Origin: Campylobacterales bacterium
GTDB taxonomy: Bacteria > Campylobacterota > Campylobacteria > Campylobacterales > Sulfurovaceae
Direction of reading: 5' to 3'
NCBI GenBank assembly: GCA_014763885.1
Contig: JACXUO010000006.1
Span: 1-46,763 of the forward strand
Length of the DNA: 46,763 nucleotides
Positions within the stretch are counted from its first letter, which is position 1; each line of letters opens with the position of its first letter. The notes under the pieces were generated by a model that saw only the letters and a program-made list of their open reading frames with translations, searched no databases and was not told the origin of the DNA. The position numbers and the translations under genes were made by a program. Shown here in pieces: positions 21,834 through 32,686 of this stretch.

Positions 21834-23555
21834 TCAGGCGATGTATCGCCTTCTTCGGTTTTCTTTCATCTTATGGTTATCTGTCATGATCAAACCTTCG
21901 ATGACGCCGTGCAGTTTATCGTTCTTGCTGAAATCAAAAAAGTTCACTCCACCTTCTTTGTAGAGCTCAGGATACTGTTTGAAAAGCGTAGGGATCGATA
22001 CGTTAAATCCCTTGAGATAGTGCTTTAATGCTGCCAACCCCTCTTTATAGCTTAAGCCCTCAAACAGTTTGTCATATTTCTCCTTCTCTTCGGGAGGGAT
22101 ATGAAACTGTGTTTTGGCCTGCATCATCTGTACATCGGGAGAAAAATATTTGGAATAAAAGTAAACGATTGCTGCGGCTGCCTTGTGCGGCATATCCGCA
22201 TTGATCGTAACGATACCGTAGGTATAGCGTACCTCAGGATGCATATCGAGATATTTAACAATACCTTTCCAGAGGTTATCCAATGCCATGGAGCGCCAAT
22301 ATTTAGGCTGTACAAAACTTCTGCCGACCTCCATTGCCTGATCCAGATAGTTTCCGAACTCCTGATCAAAGTCATACTGGTTGTAGGTATAGAGTGCTTC
22401 TATGCCTTTTTGGGAAACAATCTCCCGGCATAGTCCCAATCTGTAGGCACCCATGATCTCAAGCTCTTCTTCATTCCATAAGACCAGATGTTTGTAGTAG
22501 TTATCGTACATATCATTATCGCGATAGCTCTTGGTGCCGCCGCCAATCGCCCTGAACGAGAGTTCTCTCAGACGCCCCAATTCGTTGATCAGGCAGGGGG
22601 ATGTTGCCGCATCGGCAATTACAAGCTGATTACCGTCACTGGTATAGGTCAGGAATTCTGCCTTCTTGATCTCTTTTTTCAAAAGCCTCGGATTGATCGG
22701 TTTTGCTATAGTGATCTCTGTTTTAAGTATCTCTTTTTTTGTGGTTCCCAAGGTATAAAGATGATCATAAAACATCTGCACATAGGTCTCAAGCCCGATC
22801 GTTTTATCACTGAAAGAAGCTGGGGGGATCACCTTACCGATATTCAGGTGTAACGGTTTCTGTTTCCCTGCAATCGCAAATTCGCGGGGCAGCATCAGGC
22901 CGCTTATTTTTTTTGGCAATATCATCGACAGAAGATAAAACAGCGCGCTGTTCCTTCCTTCGATCCTGACCGGCAGGATCGGTACGGATGCCTTTCTCGC
23001 TATTTTCAGGAAACTGGGTCTCCATGCCGTATCTTTGATCCCTCTCCAGGAGAGCCTGCTGACAATTCCGGCGGGGAAGACAACGACAACCTCGCCATTC
23101 TCCAATGCGCTGTATACGCTCTCCAGACTCTTTTTCGTAATCGCTCCGGTGATGTTATCTACAGGGATAATGATATCCGAGGCCTGTGTCACCCCGCTCA
23201 GCATACTGTTTACCAGAAGCCTGACTTTCCTGTTTTCTCTGTGATTTGCGATGAGCTCTACAAGAGAAAAGGCATCCGAAGCCCCTGTGATGTGATTTGC
23301 GACTACTATCAAACCGCCTTCTGAGGGGATATTCAGCAACTCGTTGGGTTTAACGGTATACTGTATATTCAGATTTCTCAGCATGCTGCTTACATAGTTG
23401 TTGCCTTTGAGAAAATGGTTCTTTTGATAGATATTACCAAAATCCTCTTCATGTAATAAATTTTGTAAAAATTTAACGAGCATACCCTGCACGGTGTTGG
23501 GCAGTTGGTTAAACTTCGGAAGTTTATCATGGAGGATGGCTGAAACATTAAACAT
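21834..23555 (-). CDS. PlsC-type acyltransferase fused to GNAT/OlsB-type domain, OlsF-like
   Basis: This 573-aa protein has two acyltransferase modules. Residues about 70-270 form an LPLAT/PlsC domain with ANHITGASD (H88, D94: an HX5D spacing as in haemolysin-type members) and VVFPAGIVSR. Residues about 300-540 form an OlsB-like GNAT domain with LVLWNEEELEIMGAYRLG, FDQEFGNYLDQAMEVGRSFV and TYGIVTINADMP. A protein with both activities is known as OlsF, which makes ornithine lipids by N- then O-acylation. That function is inferred from domain order. The start is set at ATG 23555, because GAAGGG precedes it; ATG 23576 has no ribosome site. Confidence 0.8.
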   Translation of the reverse strand: MFNVSAILHDKLPKFNQLPNTVQGMLVKFLQNLLHEEDFGNIYQKNHFLKGNNYVSSMLRNLNIQYTVKPNELLNIPSEGGLIVVANHITGASDAFSLVELIANHRENRKVRLLVNSMLSGVTQASDIIIPVDNITGAITKKSLESVYSALENGEVVVVFPAGIVSRLSWRGIKDTAWRPSFLKIARKASVPILPVRIEGRNSALFYLLSMILPKKISGLMLPREFAIAGKQKPLHLNIGKVIPPASFSDKTIGLETYVQMFYDHLYTLGTTKKEILKTEITIAKPINPRLLKKEIKKAEFLTYTSDGNQLVIADAATSPCLINELGRLRELSFRAIGGGTKSYRDNDMYDNYYKHLVLWNEEELEIMGAYRLGLCREIVSQKGIEALYTYNQYDFDQEFGNYLDQAMEVGRSFVQPKYWRSMALDNLWKGIVKYLDMHPEVRYTYGIVTINADMPHKAAAAIVYFYSKYFSPDVQMMQAKTQFHIPPEEKEKYDKLFEGLSYKEGLAALKHYLKGFNVSIPTLFKQYPELYKEGGVNFFDFSKNDKLHGVIEGLIMTDNHKMKENRRRRYIA

Positions 23556-23951
23556 CGCAGTTCCCTTCTCCGCCATTGAAACTCTGGATGTCCGTCGGTA
23601 TGGAACCTATCTCGCGGTCAAATGCATCTCCAGGCAAAAACTCTATGGTCATTAACATAAAAATGATTAATATTACAAATTGTAATTTCAAATGATATCC
23701 CCTTTTTCGAATTAACGAAGAACTATTCTAAGATAACATTACTTTAATTTTTACAATTTTTGATAACATAAAAGTTATTCTCCGGATTCCACGTCTGCTA
23801 TACAAAAAAAGAAGCCAGGGTAGCTGAATTTAAAGCGATCATTTGATCTCCATGGCGTTGAGAGCGCCGTCTGAAACCGGCAAAAACGGAAGGTTTTTCC
23901 CCTCCTGTATCTCCTGTACCATCCCTTTTCGCTTTCATCTTCTGCCAGCAG
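23556..23951. other. intergenic region with palindrome and direct repeats
   Basis: This gap of about 400 bases separates the divergent acyltransferase and Na/Pi genes. It contains a perfect palindrome ATTACAA-A-TTGTAAT at 23670-23684. GATAACAT occurs twice, at 23732-23739 and 23762-23769, exactly 30 bases apart, about three helical turns. From 23820 to 23940 it is GC-richer, with small hairpins (GGCG-N7-CGCC; AAACC...GGTTTTT) and no gene I can support. Confidence 0.5.
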
Positions 23952-23978
23952 ATGGTTGCTTCTTGTGCCTTATCTGGT

Positions 23979-24005
23979 ATAGTTTGTAACCAACTATGCT
24001 ATGAT
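23979..24005 (+). promoter_or_regulatory. promoter and inverted repeat of Na/Pi cotransporter
   Basis: ATAGTT-N7-AACTAT (23979-23997) lies directly before an extended -10, TGCTATGAT (23997-24005), 37 bases ahead of the GTG start at 24042. The inverted repeat occupies the -35 region, as an operator would. Confidence 0.4.
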
Positions 24006-24041
24006 ACAGAGAAGAAGCAGAAGGTTGGCAAGGAGTCAGAG

Positions 24042-25655
24042 GTGCGTATAGAGACCATCCTGGATATATCGCAGGTACTGGGCGGAGTCGGTATTTTTAT
24101 GATCGGTATGATCATTATGACCGAAGGGTTGCGTGCCCTGGCAGGTGACCGTATCCGTAAAGCACTGATGCATTTTACCAGGACGCCGGCGAGCGGTGCA
24201 CTTACCGGGGCGATCACCACAGCGATCCTGCAGTCTTCGAGTGCAACTACGGTAGCGGCGGTAGGTTTTGTGGGGGCAGGGCTGTTGGCTTTCCCTGAAG
24301 CTCTGGGGATCATCTTTGGGGCCAATATCGGTACGACGGTCACCGGATGGATGGTGGCACTGCTTGGTTTCAAGCTCAAGCTAGGAACAGTGATCCTTCC
24401 CTTTATCCTGCTTGGGGCGATGCTCAAACTCTTTTTCTCTGATAAATTTGCCGCGATAGGATATGCCCTGGCCGGTTTCGGCCTGATCTTTGTGGGGATC
24501 GAATGGATGCAGGGGGCGATGGCTGGGGTAGAGAGTCTTCTTCTGCAAAAATACCTGCCCGAAGATACATGGACAGGGCGTTTAGAACTCCTTATCGTGG
24601 GGATCATCGTCACGATCATCACCCAGTCCTCCAGCGCAGGTGTGGCAGCAGCACTGACACTGCTCTATACCGGATTGATAGGTTTTGAACAGGCCGCAGC
24701 TCTGGTGGTAGGGATGGATGTGGGGACGACCTTTACAGCGGCAATAGCTACGGTAGGGGGATCAGTAGAGGTGAAACGGACTGGAATATCCCATGTGATC
24801 TATAATTTTTTTACGGGATGTATGGCGTTGTTCTTGATTACTCCCTATACGGTGGCGCTTTCCTGGAGTGTTCCGGATTTTTTAAATGAACATGCAGAGT
24901 TGGCGCTGGTGGGGTTTCATACTTTTTTCAATACCCTCGGGGTGATTTTGGTCCTGCCGTTTGCCGGAAAGTTTGCAGCTATGATGGAGCGTCTGATCCC
25001 CAAACCCAAGAGGAGTCTGCACTACAAATTTGAAGAGGGGTTGCTGGAAGATATCCCCGTGGCACTCAGCCTGGTACAGAAGTATCTTCTGGATGAGTGG
25101 AAAAATGTACTGCGCTATATGCACTATCGTCTGGCAAATAAACACGAAGCGGAGAAGTTCGATCTGGTGAAAATCGAGAAACGCCTGGAAGAGATAGAGA
25201 TGTTCTGTGACAGGATACACCTTTCACAAAGCGAAGAGACAAACTGGAAAAGGCTGATCGATATCATCCATATCACCGATCACCTGCAGCGCCTGATAGA
25301 CCGCTGCCAGGAGGATCAACGAAGTATAGACTATCTCATGCGCTCGGAGTATCTCAAAGAGGGGTTTGAGTGGTTCTATGAAGATGTAGAGTTTCAGCTG
25401 AAGAGCCTGGAAAAACAAAACTATAATGAAGCGACGATTTTTGGGAGAAAGAGTGCAAGAAAGATCAGAAAGTTTGTCTCCCACAGCAGAGAAACGCTGA
25501 CTTCCATGATGGCAGACGATAGCGTCAGTATCATAGAGGGCGGTAATGCCCTGGAAGCCCTCAAGTGGCTAAGACGTACCAGTGCGCATATCGCAAGGAT
25601 CAGCAAACATCTGGAAGCAGCATTTGCCAGAGCAGGGGAGATGAAACCTGGTTGA
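24042..25655 (+). CDS. Na+/phosphate cotransporter family protein
   Basis: This 537-aa protein has eight or so membrane helices in two repeated halves, each with the QSSS-type motif (TAILQSSSATTVAAVGFVGAG and IITQSSSAGVAAALTLLYTG) of NptA/YjbB phosphate carriers. A C-terminal PhoU-like helical domain (about 345-537) is cytoplasmic. It moves phosphate with sodium, in or out. GTG 24042 is chosen as start: AAGGAG lies six bases upstream and hydrophobic sequence follows soon after; the frame is open for 30 more codons upstream, but that segment does not look like protein and contains the promoter. It stands alone. Confidence 0.9.
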   Translation: MRIETILDISQVLGGVGIFMIGMIIMTEGLRALAGDRIRKALMHFTRTPASGALTGAITTAILQSSSATTVAAVGFVGAGLLAFPEALGIIFGANIGTTVTGWMVALLGFKLKLGTVILPFILLGAMLKLFFSDKFAAIGYALAGFGLIFVGIEWMQGAMAGVESLLLQKYLPEDTWTGRLELLIVGIIVTIITQSSSAGVAAALTLLYTGLIGFEQAAALVVGMDVGTTFTAAIATVGGSVEVKRTGISHVIYNFFTGCMALFLITPYTVALSWSVPDFLNEHAELALVGFHTFFNTLGVILVLPFAGKFAAMMERLIPKPKRSLHYKFEEGLLEDIPVALSLVQKYLLDEWKNVLRYMHYRLANKHEAEKFDLVKIEKRLEEIEMFCDRIHLSQSEETNWKRLIDIIHITDHLQRLIDRCQEDQRSIDYLMRSEYLKEGFEWFYEDVEFQLKSLEKQNYNEATIFGRKSARKIRKFVSHSRETLTSMMADDSVSIIEGGNALEALKWLRRTSAHIARISKHLEAAFARAGEMKPG

Positions 25656-25716
25656 TCCCTGGTACAGGTATGTGTATCGTCAAGGGAAGTAGAAAAATGC
25701 TATAAAATGACAACTT

Positions 25717-25748
25717 GTAACATCAATGTCACGTTTGTTTTGTATAAT
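25717..25748 (+). promoter_or_regulatory. near-palindromic operator and -10 before small peptide gene
   Basis: GTAACAT-CA-ATGTCAC (25717-25732) is a palindrome with one mismatch per half. TATAAT follows at 25743-25748. The palindrome covers the -35 position, consistent with a repressor or a Crp/Fnr-type dimer site. Confidence 0.45.
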
Positions 25749-25779
25749 TCTTCAAACAATACTTTAAGAGGGGATAGGT

Positions 25780-25914
25780 ATGAAAAGATTGATAATCGGG
25801 ACGTTGCTCTTTTCTCTTTGGCTATGGGGATTTGCCAAAGAGGCAGATGTTTCAGCTCACTCGTTTGATCTGAAGAGAGATGGAACGAATTTCTCTCACC
25901 ATCACACAGTATAG
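25780..25914 (+). CDS. small secreted peptide, 44 aa
   Basis: ATG 25780 has AGAGGGG nine bases upstream. The peptide begins with a signal sequence (MKRLIIGTLLFSLWLWGFA, cleavage after about residue 19) and ends FSHHHTV. The mature part would be about 25 aa with three His near the end. After codon 33 a second frame (from 25876) continues with ISLTITQYSVPPQKRMEQ and stays open to the 3' end of tgt, so the gene may be frameshifted and once longer. The function is unknown; the palindrome upstream suggests regulation. Confidence 0.5.
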   Translation: MKRLIIGTLLFSLWLWGFAKEADVSAHSFDLKRDGTNFSHHHTV

Positions 25915-25983
25915 TGTTCCGCCTCAGAAGAGGATGGAACAAGAAAGTAAGTCATCATTCAATAGATTCAATCCAATGGATCA

Positions 25984-27213
<1,230 letters not shown>

Positions 27214-27227
27214 TTAGAAAGTGATGA

Positions 27228-28655
27228 ATGAAGAATGTACTGATATTGGCTGATGGCAGTGTGGCAAAGCACTTTGTGGACTGGATCAGCAAAAAGCGCG
27301 TAGCTGAGAACAACTATTATGTGACCTGCTATCACAGTGATATGGAGCCTGAAAAAATGGGACAGAATATCACGGTGCTGAAGATCGACCCGACCAGCTA
27401 TGCACGGCTGAAAACCGTGATGGAAGAGGTACGCTTCTGCATCATCTACGTTGTGCTGCAAAACATGCAGGATGCACAATATGCGCTTGAGAATATCCAT
27501 ATGATCGATAACAAGATGCGGGTGATCCTGCTGCATCAGTGGGGGGACCAGAAGATCCATTGCAAACTGCAGCATGTCACGGTCATCGACAGTGACAACC
27601 TTTTGGCGGCCCATCTTTATGACCATCTGCCCAACGTGCCCGTAGTGGCGCAGAATGTGGGGCTTGGACAGGGGGAGATCATGGAGATCCATGTCCCCTT
27701 CGGAAGCTCTTTCGCCTACCGTCATGTGGGATCGATCATGCAGCGGAAATGGAAGATCGTGGCGATCTACCGCAATAAAAAGCAGATCATCCCCACCCAT
27801 GCCACGATGATACGTCCGGATGATACGCTGCTCGTGCTGGGCAAGCCGATCGTACTCAACGGTGTCTACAAGACGATCAATAAACGCCGGGGACTCTTCC
27901 CTGAACCTTTCGGAAAGAACATCTACCTGATTTTGGATCTTGCTCTGGACAGAGAGAATGCGATGATCTATCTCAGGGAGAGTATCTACCTGCTGCAGCA
28001 GCTTGAAAAGAAACAGCTCTATATACGCATACTCAACCACTGTGATTTTGAACTGCTTGATCAGATACGGGAGTATGAGTCCGAAAATATCACGGTGATG
28101 GTCTGCTACGGGGAGCAGTTCCAGCATACCATCGAGTATGATATCCATAGATACGATATCGGCCTGGTGATGAACTCCATAGCGCGTTTTGAGCATGACA
28201 GGCTCAAAAACCTGCTCTATGATCTCAGAAAAATTGTCTATCTCTTTGGGGATGAACCGCTCTACAACGTCAAAGAATCCGTTGTTCTGATGGGTGAAAA
28301 AGAACAGATGGAGTCGATCTCTTCGAGTGCATTTGAAATCTCGGAACTGCTCAAACTGAAGCTCTGCCTCTGTGATTTTGATCCGGAGGGTGATTTTGCC
28401 AGCAAAAAGATGATCATTGAACACTACGAGATCCTTACGCAGATCTTCAATACAGAGATCAATATCGTACAAAAGATCGCCAATCCTGTACGGGAGCTCG
28501 AAAGAAGGCAGGACCTTCTTCAGATCGCCCCCTTTGAAGAGAATCTCAATGCCAGCAGCCTGGTGAAATACCTCTCTACCAAAGTGCAGGATTTTTTGCT
28601 GATCACCCAGGTGCATCCGAAACTTCTGGTGCCTTATGCTGTAAATGATCAATAA
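27228..28655 (+). CDS. TrkA-C domain protein conserved in Campylobacterota
   Basis: This 475-aa cytoplasmic protein begins with a Rossmann-like TrkA-N/RCK domain (VLILADGSVAKHFVDWISKK; about 1-140). An RCK-C domain follows (about 145-207, IMEIHVPFGSSFAYRHVGSIMQRKWKIVAIYRNKKQI). The long C-terminal part (about 215-475) has a second NAD-domain-like fold and is unassigned. No potassium channel lies beside it. Proteins of this length (COG3400-type) sit next to tgt and aroB in related genera, so it is core rather than accessory. Potassium or nucleotide sensing is plausible but not shown. Confidence 0.82.
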   Translation: MKNVLILADGSVAKHFVDWISKKRVAENNYYVTCYHSDMEPEKMGQNITVLKIDPTSYARLKTVMEEVRFCIIYVVLQNMQDAQYALENIHMIDNKMRVILLHQWGDQKIHCKLQHVTVIDSDNLLAAHLYDHLPNVPVVAQNVGLGQGEIMEIHVPFGSSFAYRHVGSIMQRKWKIVAIYRNKKQIIPTHATMIRPDDTLLVLGKPIVLNGVYKTINKRRGLFPEPFGKNIYLILDLALDRENAMIYLRESIYLLQQLEKKQLYIRILNHCDFELLDQIREYESENITVMVCYGEQFQHTIEYDIHRYDIGLVMNSIARFEHDRLKNLLYDLRKIVYLFGDEPLYNVKESVVLMGEKEQMESISSSAFEISELLKLKLCLCDFDPEGDFASKKMIIEHYEILTQIFNTEINIVQKIANPVRELERRQDLLQIAPFEENLNASSLVKYLSTKVQDFLLITQVHPKLLVPYAVNDQ

Positions 28656-28733
28656 TAATCGCTTCAAATCCGAAATTAACCACAGGTAAGGTAAAATAAA
28701 GCAAATTATAACGTTATCAACAAGGCTTTATTT

Positions 28734-29786
28734 ATGATCGTTCCTATCAAACTGGAGAATAGACAGGATATCTCCTATGATATTCTTATCGATAAGCTTC
28801 CCAAACTCACCTTTGATACAAAGGTGGGGATCGTTACAAACCCTACCGTTGCGGGACTGCACCTTGAGACACTTTTGTCTACAATCAAGGCTCCCGAAGT
28901 CCATGTTGTCACTGTGCCCGACGGCGAGGAGTTCAAAACACTTGAAACGGTAGAGCACATTCTCGATGAACTCTTTCAGTATAAGTTTGACAGGAAGTCA
29001 CTGTTGATCGCCTTTGGCGGGGGAGTGATTGGAGACATGACCGGGTTTACGGCGAGTCTCTATCAGCGCGGGATCGATTTCATCCAGGTACCTACGACAC
29101 TCCTGAGCCAGGTTGATGCCAGCGTGGGCGGAAAAACAGGCGTGAACAACAAGTATGGGAAAAACCTCATAGGTGCATTCTACCAGCCCAAAGCGGTCTA
29201 TATCAATCCGGAATTTTTGGAGACTCTGCCAGCGCGCGAGTTTGCAGCGGGTGTGGCTGAGATCGTTAAAATGGCGGTGATGTTTGATGCCGAGTTCTTC
29301 AATTTCCTGGGGAATGCGGACTTCCATGACGAGGCGGTGCTCAAGGAGATGATCCGGCGCAGTGTGGAACTGAAGGCATGGGTGGTGAACCAGGACGAGA
29401 AGGAGGCCGGTATCAGGGCGGTCCTGAACTACGGGCACACCTTTGGGCATGTGATCGAGAATGAGACAAACTACAGTACCTACCTGCACGGAGAGGCAGT
29501 AGCGATCGGTATGGTGATGGCGAATGCACTGGCAGTGGAGCTGGGACTCTTTGAGCAGGAAGAGGCAGACCGCGTCAAAAGGCTGCTTGAGTCGGCCTCT
29601 TTGCCTGTGGACTACAGGATCAAAGATGTGGATGCCTTTTATGAACATTTCTTTTTGGATAAAAAGAGTGCAAAAGGAAGTATCAAGTTCATCCTGCCGG
29701 AGGGTATGGGGCATTATAGGATCGTCAATGATGTGGATGAGATGATTGTCAAAAAAGTATTGAAGCAATTTGGAGCGGACCGATGA
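28734..29786 (+). CDS. aroB: 3-dehydroquinate synthase
   Basis: This 350-aa AroB converts DAHP to 3-dehydroquinate in the shikimate pathway, with NAD and zinc. Motifs are PDGEEFKTLE, FGGGVIGDMTGF, QVPTTLLSQVDASVGGKTGVN, the metal ligands E in GVAEIVK, H in NYGHTFGHVIE and H in LHGEAVAIGM. AAGG precedes ATG 28734. It overlaps mscS by ATGA. Confidence 0.97.
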   Translation: MIVPIKLENRQDISYDILIDKLPKLTFDTKVGIVTNPTVAGLHLETLLSTIKAPEVHVVTVPDGEEFKTLETVEHILDELFQYKFDRKSLLIAFGGGVIGDMTGFTASLYQRGIDFIQVPTTLLSQVDASVGGKTGVNNKYGKNLIGAFYQPKAVYINPEFLETLPAREFAAGVAEIVKMAVMFDAEFFNFLGNADFHDEAVLKEMIRRSVELKAWVVNQDEKEAGIRAVLNYGHTFGHVIENETNYSTYLHGEAVAIGMVMANALAVELGLFEQEEADRVKRLLESASLPVDYRIKDVDAFYEHFFLDKKSAKGSIKFILPEGMGHYRIVNDVDEMIVKKVLKQFGADR

Positions 29787-31438
29787 TATTCAGGCTTTGC
29801 GTCTCTTTGCTTTTCTCGCTGAACCTGGCATTTGCCCTGGCAGCAAATGAAGGGAATACAACCGAAGCCAACAGGTCAGATCCTCAGGATGTGCAAAATT
29901 TGCAACAGCATGTTCTCTCGCGGCTTGTACAGCTGCAGTCACAGGCAGATGCGATCGACAGGGAGATTCTGGAAAAAAGCGTACTGGCTAAGATATACAG
30001 CAACTACTCCACCCTCAAGGTTCTGCAAAAGGAGTATGAAACGATCCAGAAAAGCATCAACAGCCTGAAACTTAAAAAGAGGCTGACAAGCGAGGATCAG
30101 GCACTGCTGGCCAACCTGATGCTTGAGAGCGAGACCCTTCAGGGGAAACTGGAACTTCTCAGCGAATATGAAAAGGATCCCTTCAAAAAGTTTCTCGAAC
30201 CTCCCAAGATAGAAGAGGTACCGACCGTAGGAAACCCCTTTGCGATCATCGGCGCGATCTCCTACAGAGAGAAGCTTATCTCTGACCAGGAGGAGTATCT
30301 ATCACGCTATCAGACACTTGAGAGCGTGATAGAAAAACTTCGCAGCAAAGAGAAGATCATCCAGGAGATGTACGCACTTTCGGGAAAGGAGGAGAAGTAT
30401 CAAAAGCTTCTGCGTGAGATCAAAGAGGAGATCACTACGTTTACCTCTCTTCTGGATATCTTCAAGACCACACAGAATGTCTACAGCAAAAAGGTCGATG
30501 AGATCACCCTGAGCCTGAAACAGCAGATCGCTGTCGAGAGCAAGAAGACGGTCTATATCGGGGGATTGATCCTCTTTTTCCTTTTCCTTCTCTTCTTTGT
30601 CAAATATATTGTCAAACGCTACATGTCCGATATGGACAGGTACTATACGGTCAACAAAGCCTTGAATCTTACCTTTATCGTCTTTGTGATCTTCACACTG
30701 CTTTTTGCCTATATCCAGAATGTGAGCTATCTGGTGACGATCCTCGGTTTTGCATCTGCGGGTATCGCGATCGCGATGAAGGACTGGTTTATGTCGGTAA
30801 TGGGATGGTTCGTGATCGTGGTCGGAGGAGCGATCCATGTCGGTGACCGTGTCAAGTTTGTACGGGGCAATGTGGAGTATGTGGGGGATATCGTTGATAT
30901 CTCTCTGCTTCGTATGACGATGCATGAGGATGTGACATTGACAACGACCCAGATAAACCGTAGAGCGGGGCGTATCATCTTTATCCCCAACAATTTCATC
31001 TTTACCGACATGATCTCAAACTACGCGCATGCGGGACTGAAAACGGTATGGGACGGGATAGATTTTGTGGTGACGTTTGATTCCAACTTCAAAAAAGCGG
31101 CCTCGATCTCCAAAGAGATCGCCAAGAAATACTCCAAAGGGTATACCGATATCACCAGAAAGCAGCTCAACAAACTCAGAAGCCAGTACCATATGAAAAA
31201 CACCAATGTTGAACCGCGTATCTTTACGCTGATCGATACCTACGGGATGAAGATAAGCGTATGGTACCTGACCAACTCCTACGCGACATTGACGTTGAGA
31301 AGTACGATCTCCGCTGAGATCATTGCAAGGCTCCAGGAGGAGGAAGATATCAATCTGGCATTCCCTACACAGTCTGTCTATATAGATAAAGATGTACCCA
31401 AACCCCAAATGGAAGCAGCCCCAAAGGATATAGTATAA
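29783..31438 (+). CDS. MscS-family mechanosensitive channel
   Basis: This 551-aa protein has a signal peptide (about 1-21) and a long periplasmic coiled coil (about 30-240, Gln/Leu/Lys-rich). Helices follow at about 258-275, 296-315 and 320-345, and then the MscS pore and beta domain: ILGFASAGIAIAMKDW, VIVVGGAIHVGDRVKF, GDIVDISLLRMTM. It relieves turgor on osmotic down-shift. It shares ATGA with aroB and abuts mtaB with no gap, as part of a conserved operon. Confidence 0.9.
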   Translation: MIFRLCVSLLFSLNLAFALAANEGNTTEANRSDPQDVQNLQQHVLSRLVQLQSQADAIDREILEKSVLAKIYSNYSTLKVLQKEYETIQKSINSLKLKKRLTSEDQALLANLMLESETLQGKLELLSEYEKDPFKKFLEPPKIEEVPTVGNPFAIIGAISYREKLISDQEEYLSRYQTLESVIEKLRSKEKIIQEMYALSGKEEKYQKLLREIKEEITTFTSLLDIFKTTQNVYSKKVDEITLSLKQQIAVESKKTVYIGGLILFFLFLLFFVKYIVKRYMSDMDRYYTVNKALNLTFIVFVIFTLLFAYIQNVSYLVTILGFASAGIAIAMKDWFMSVMGWFVIVVGGAIHVGDRVKFVRGNVEYVGDIVDISLLRMTMHEDVTLTTTQINRRAGRIIFIPNNFIFTDMISNYAHAGLKTVWDGIDFVVTFDSNFKKAASISKEIAKKYSKGYTDITRKQLNKLRSQYHMKNTNVEPRIFTLIDTYGMKISVWYLTNSYATLTLRSTISAEIIARLQEEEDINLAFPTQSVYIDKDVPKPQMEAAPKDIV

Positions 31439-32686
31439 ATGCAAAAAGTTTTTTTTAAAACCTTCGGATGTCGTACCAACCAGTTTGATACGCAGATCAT
31501 GATCTCCAAGCTGAAGGATTATGAGATCAGTATGGATGAGGAGAGTGCGGATATCGTTGTCGTAAACTCCTGTACGGTGACCAACGGAGCAGACTCCTCG
31601 GTGAGAAACTACATCTCTTCGATGAGACGCAAAAACCCCTCTGCAAAAGTGATACTTGCGGGGTGTGGTGCGCACTCCAAAGGCGAAGCGCTTTTTGAGG
31701 ACAAAAAAGTGCATGGAGTGATGGGACACTCCGAAAAAGAGAAGATCAACGAGATACTCAAGCAGGAGAAGCCATTCTATCAGATCGGTGACCTTACGCA
31801 TATCGACTCTACGATCGTAGAGGAGTTTGTAGGAAAGAGCAGGGCATTTATCAAGATCCAGGAGGGGTGTGATTTCAGGTGTTCGTACTGTATCATCCCC
31901 GCCGTCAGGGGAGATGCCAGAAGTCACAGAGAGACGGATATCATCGAACAGGTCACCAGGTTGGCAGGCAACGGGTTCGGAGAGTTTATTCTGACCGGAA
32001 CCAATGTAGGAAGTTACGGCCGGGACCAGGGCTCATCGATGGCCAAACTGCTCAAAAAACTTTCGCAGATACGCGGTGTAAGGCGTATACGTATCGGCAG
32101 CCTGGAGCCAATCCAGATCGACGAAGAGTTCAAGGAGCTGCTTGCTGAACCGTGGATGGCAAAACACCTCCATATCGCCCTGCAGCATACCAGTGACAAG
32201 ATGCTTGAGCTGATGAACAGGCGCAACCGTTTTGAGAGTGATATCAAACTTTTTGAGGAGATCGCCCAGAAGGGGTATGCGCTGGGTACAGACTATATCG
32301 TAGGACACCCGGGTGAAGATGATGCTGCGTGGGATGAAGCGATCAGCAGGATCAAGGAACTCCCTTTGACGCATATCCATGCCTTCACCTACTCCAAGCG
32401 TGACAACACCCCTTCAGCAACGATGAAGCCTGAAGTAAAGGGTGATATCGCCAAAGCCAGACACAAAGAGCTGACCGAGATCATCAAGGCGAAGAACTAT
32501 CTTTTCAGACGAGAGCATACCAGTAACCTTGAGGTACTTCTGGAGAGCGGCAAGGACGGTATCTACCAGGGATTTGATCAGTACTTCAACCGTATCTCTG
32601 TTGAAAGTGATGAGGATCTGAGTTCAAACTGGGTACTATTAAATGAGATAGAGGTGAGCAGTGAAGGCAATAAAGCTGCACTTTAA
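31439..32686 (+). CDS. mtaB: tRNA threonylcarbamoyladenosine methylthiotransferase
   Basis: This 415-aa radical-SAM methylthiotransferase turns t6A37 into ms2t6A37 in tRNA. It has the N-terminal cluster cysteines (FKTFGCRTNQ, VVNSCTVTNGAD, LAGCGAHSKG) and the radical-SAM CxxxCxxC in EGCDFRCSYCIIPAVRG. A shortened TRAM-like tail follows. RNQF-type spacing and the CRTNQFD start favour MtaB over MiaB. It begins on the base after the mscS stop and overlaps the FtsH-like gene by 26 bases. Confidence 0.94.
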   Translation: MQKVFFKTFGCRTNQFDTQIMISKLKDYEISMDEESADIVVVNSCTVTNGADSSVRNYISSMRRKNPSAKVILAGCGAHSKGEALFEDKKVHGVMGHSEKEKINEILKQEKPFYQIGDLTHIDSTIVEEFVGKSRAFIKIQEGCDFRCSYCIIPAVRGDARSHRETDIIEQVTRLAGNGFGEFILTGTNVGSYGRDQGSSMAKLLKKLSQIRGVRRIRIGSLEPIQIDEEFKELLAEPWMAKHLHIALQHTSDKMLELMNRRNRFESDIKLFEEIAQKGYALGTDYIVGHPGEDDAAWDEAISRIKELPLTHIHAFTYSKRDNTPSATMKPEVKGDIAKARHKELTEIIKAKNYLFRREHTSNLEVLLESGKDGIYQGFDQYFNRISVESDEDLSSNWVLLNEIEVSSEGNKAAL

